In this document: positions 5,968 through 6,036 of the stretch, piece after piece
Position numbering within the stretch: the stretch's first letter is position 1
Layout: the number at the start of each line of letters is the position of its first letter
Notes under the pieces: model-generated
Databases searched by the model: none
Seen by the model: only the letters and a program-made list of their open reading frames with translations
What the model was told of the DNA's origin: nothing
Program-made: the position numbers and the translations under genes
Assembly (NCBI GenBank): GCA_003230635.1
Contig: QIFF01000233.1
Location: 1 to 6,036 of the forward strand
DNA length: 6,036 nt
Direction of reading: 5' to 3'
DNA from: a bacterium
GTDB lineage: Bacteria > SZUA-182

Positions 5968-6036
5968 AGTTTCGGATATAGCCGTTTCAGTTTGATACGA
6001 GCGTCATTCGTGCTAAACTGCCAGTCAACCTTGGTT
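5964..6036 (-). mobile_element. IS630-type transposase, C-terminal end (partial, runs off right edge)
   Basis: Reading leftward from the window edge, 23 codons encode VDWQFSTNDARIKLKRLYPKL (first two residues T and K) and then a TAA at 5964-5966. From memory, WQF-T--DARIKLK-LYP is the common C-terminal end of IS630-family transposases. Only the extreme end is inside the window, so catalytic DDE residues cannot be checked. IS630 elements insert at TA dinucleotides and end a few tens of bases beyond the transposase stop, so the element's terminus should lie inside the 3' end of the DUF2784 frame; candidate TA sites are at 5945-5960. Confidence 0.6.

Noticed and set aside
5634..5981. A 115-codon + strand frame overlapping the DUF2784 gene
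   Set aside because: Shifted frame of the DUF2784 gene; the other frame carries the family signature and the better start.

Overview
The window looks like the chromosome of an anaerobic, probably nitrogen-fixing bacterium, most likely a Firmicute (clostridial or Negativicutes-like). The grounds are strong AGGAGG-type ribosome binding sites, a sigma-A-like promoter in front of glnA, a homocitrate synthase of the NifV type and moderate base composition. Remnants of an OprO/OprP-type outer-membrane porin suggest a two-membrane cell envelope, as in Negativicutes or a proteobacterium. The taxon is an inference.

Left half (about 1-4130), intact genes on the + strand. A short palindromic repeat at the left edge is followed by a MOT1-type molybdate/sulfate transporter. 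Its last codons overlap the start of nifV (homocitrate synthase) by 10 bp. Together these two genes would supply molybdenum and homocitrate, two ingredients of the nitrogenase FeMo-cofactor. A 327-bp gap follows, holding a short ORF that resembles the extreme N-terminus of a class I glutamine amidotransferase, a good promoter and a potentially structured leader. Then comes glnA, a type I glutamine synthetase that would assimilate the ammonium produced. Its length is that of the adenylylated GSI-beta class, but the adenylylation tyrosine position is a phenylalanine.

Right half (about 4131-6036), a gene graveyard. After glnA there are two copies of a small palindromic repeat and about 120 bp with no recognisable gene. 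Three gene remnants follow, all lacking their 5' portions: the C-terminal end of an MFS transporter (- strand), the C-terminal part of a phosphate-selective-type porin that also carries an in-frame TAA (- strand), and the C-terminal part of an APC-family amino acid permease (+ strand). Porin and permease are joined back to back, as expected if one deletion removed the starts of two divergent genes together with their shared promoters. A small DUF2784 membrane protein follows the permease. Its 3' end abuts the C-terminal end of an IS630-type transposase that enters from the right edge on the - strand.

I see no CRISPR array, tRNA, rRNA or defence system. The most interesting points are the Mo-transporter/nifV coupling, the substituted GlnA regulatory tyrosine, the amidotransferase-like mini-ORF upstream of glnA, and the mosaic of decayed genes.
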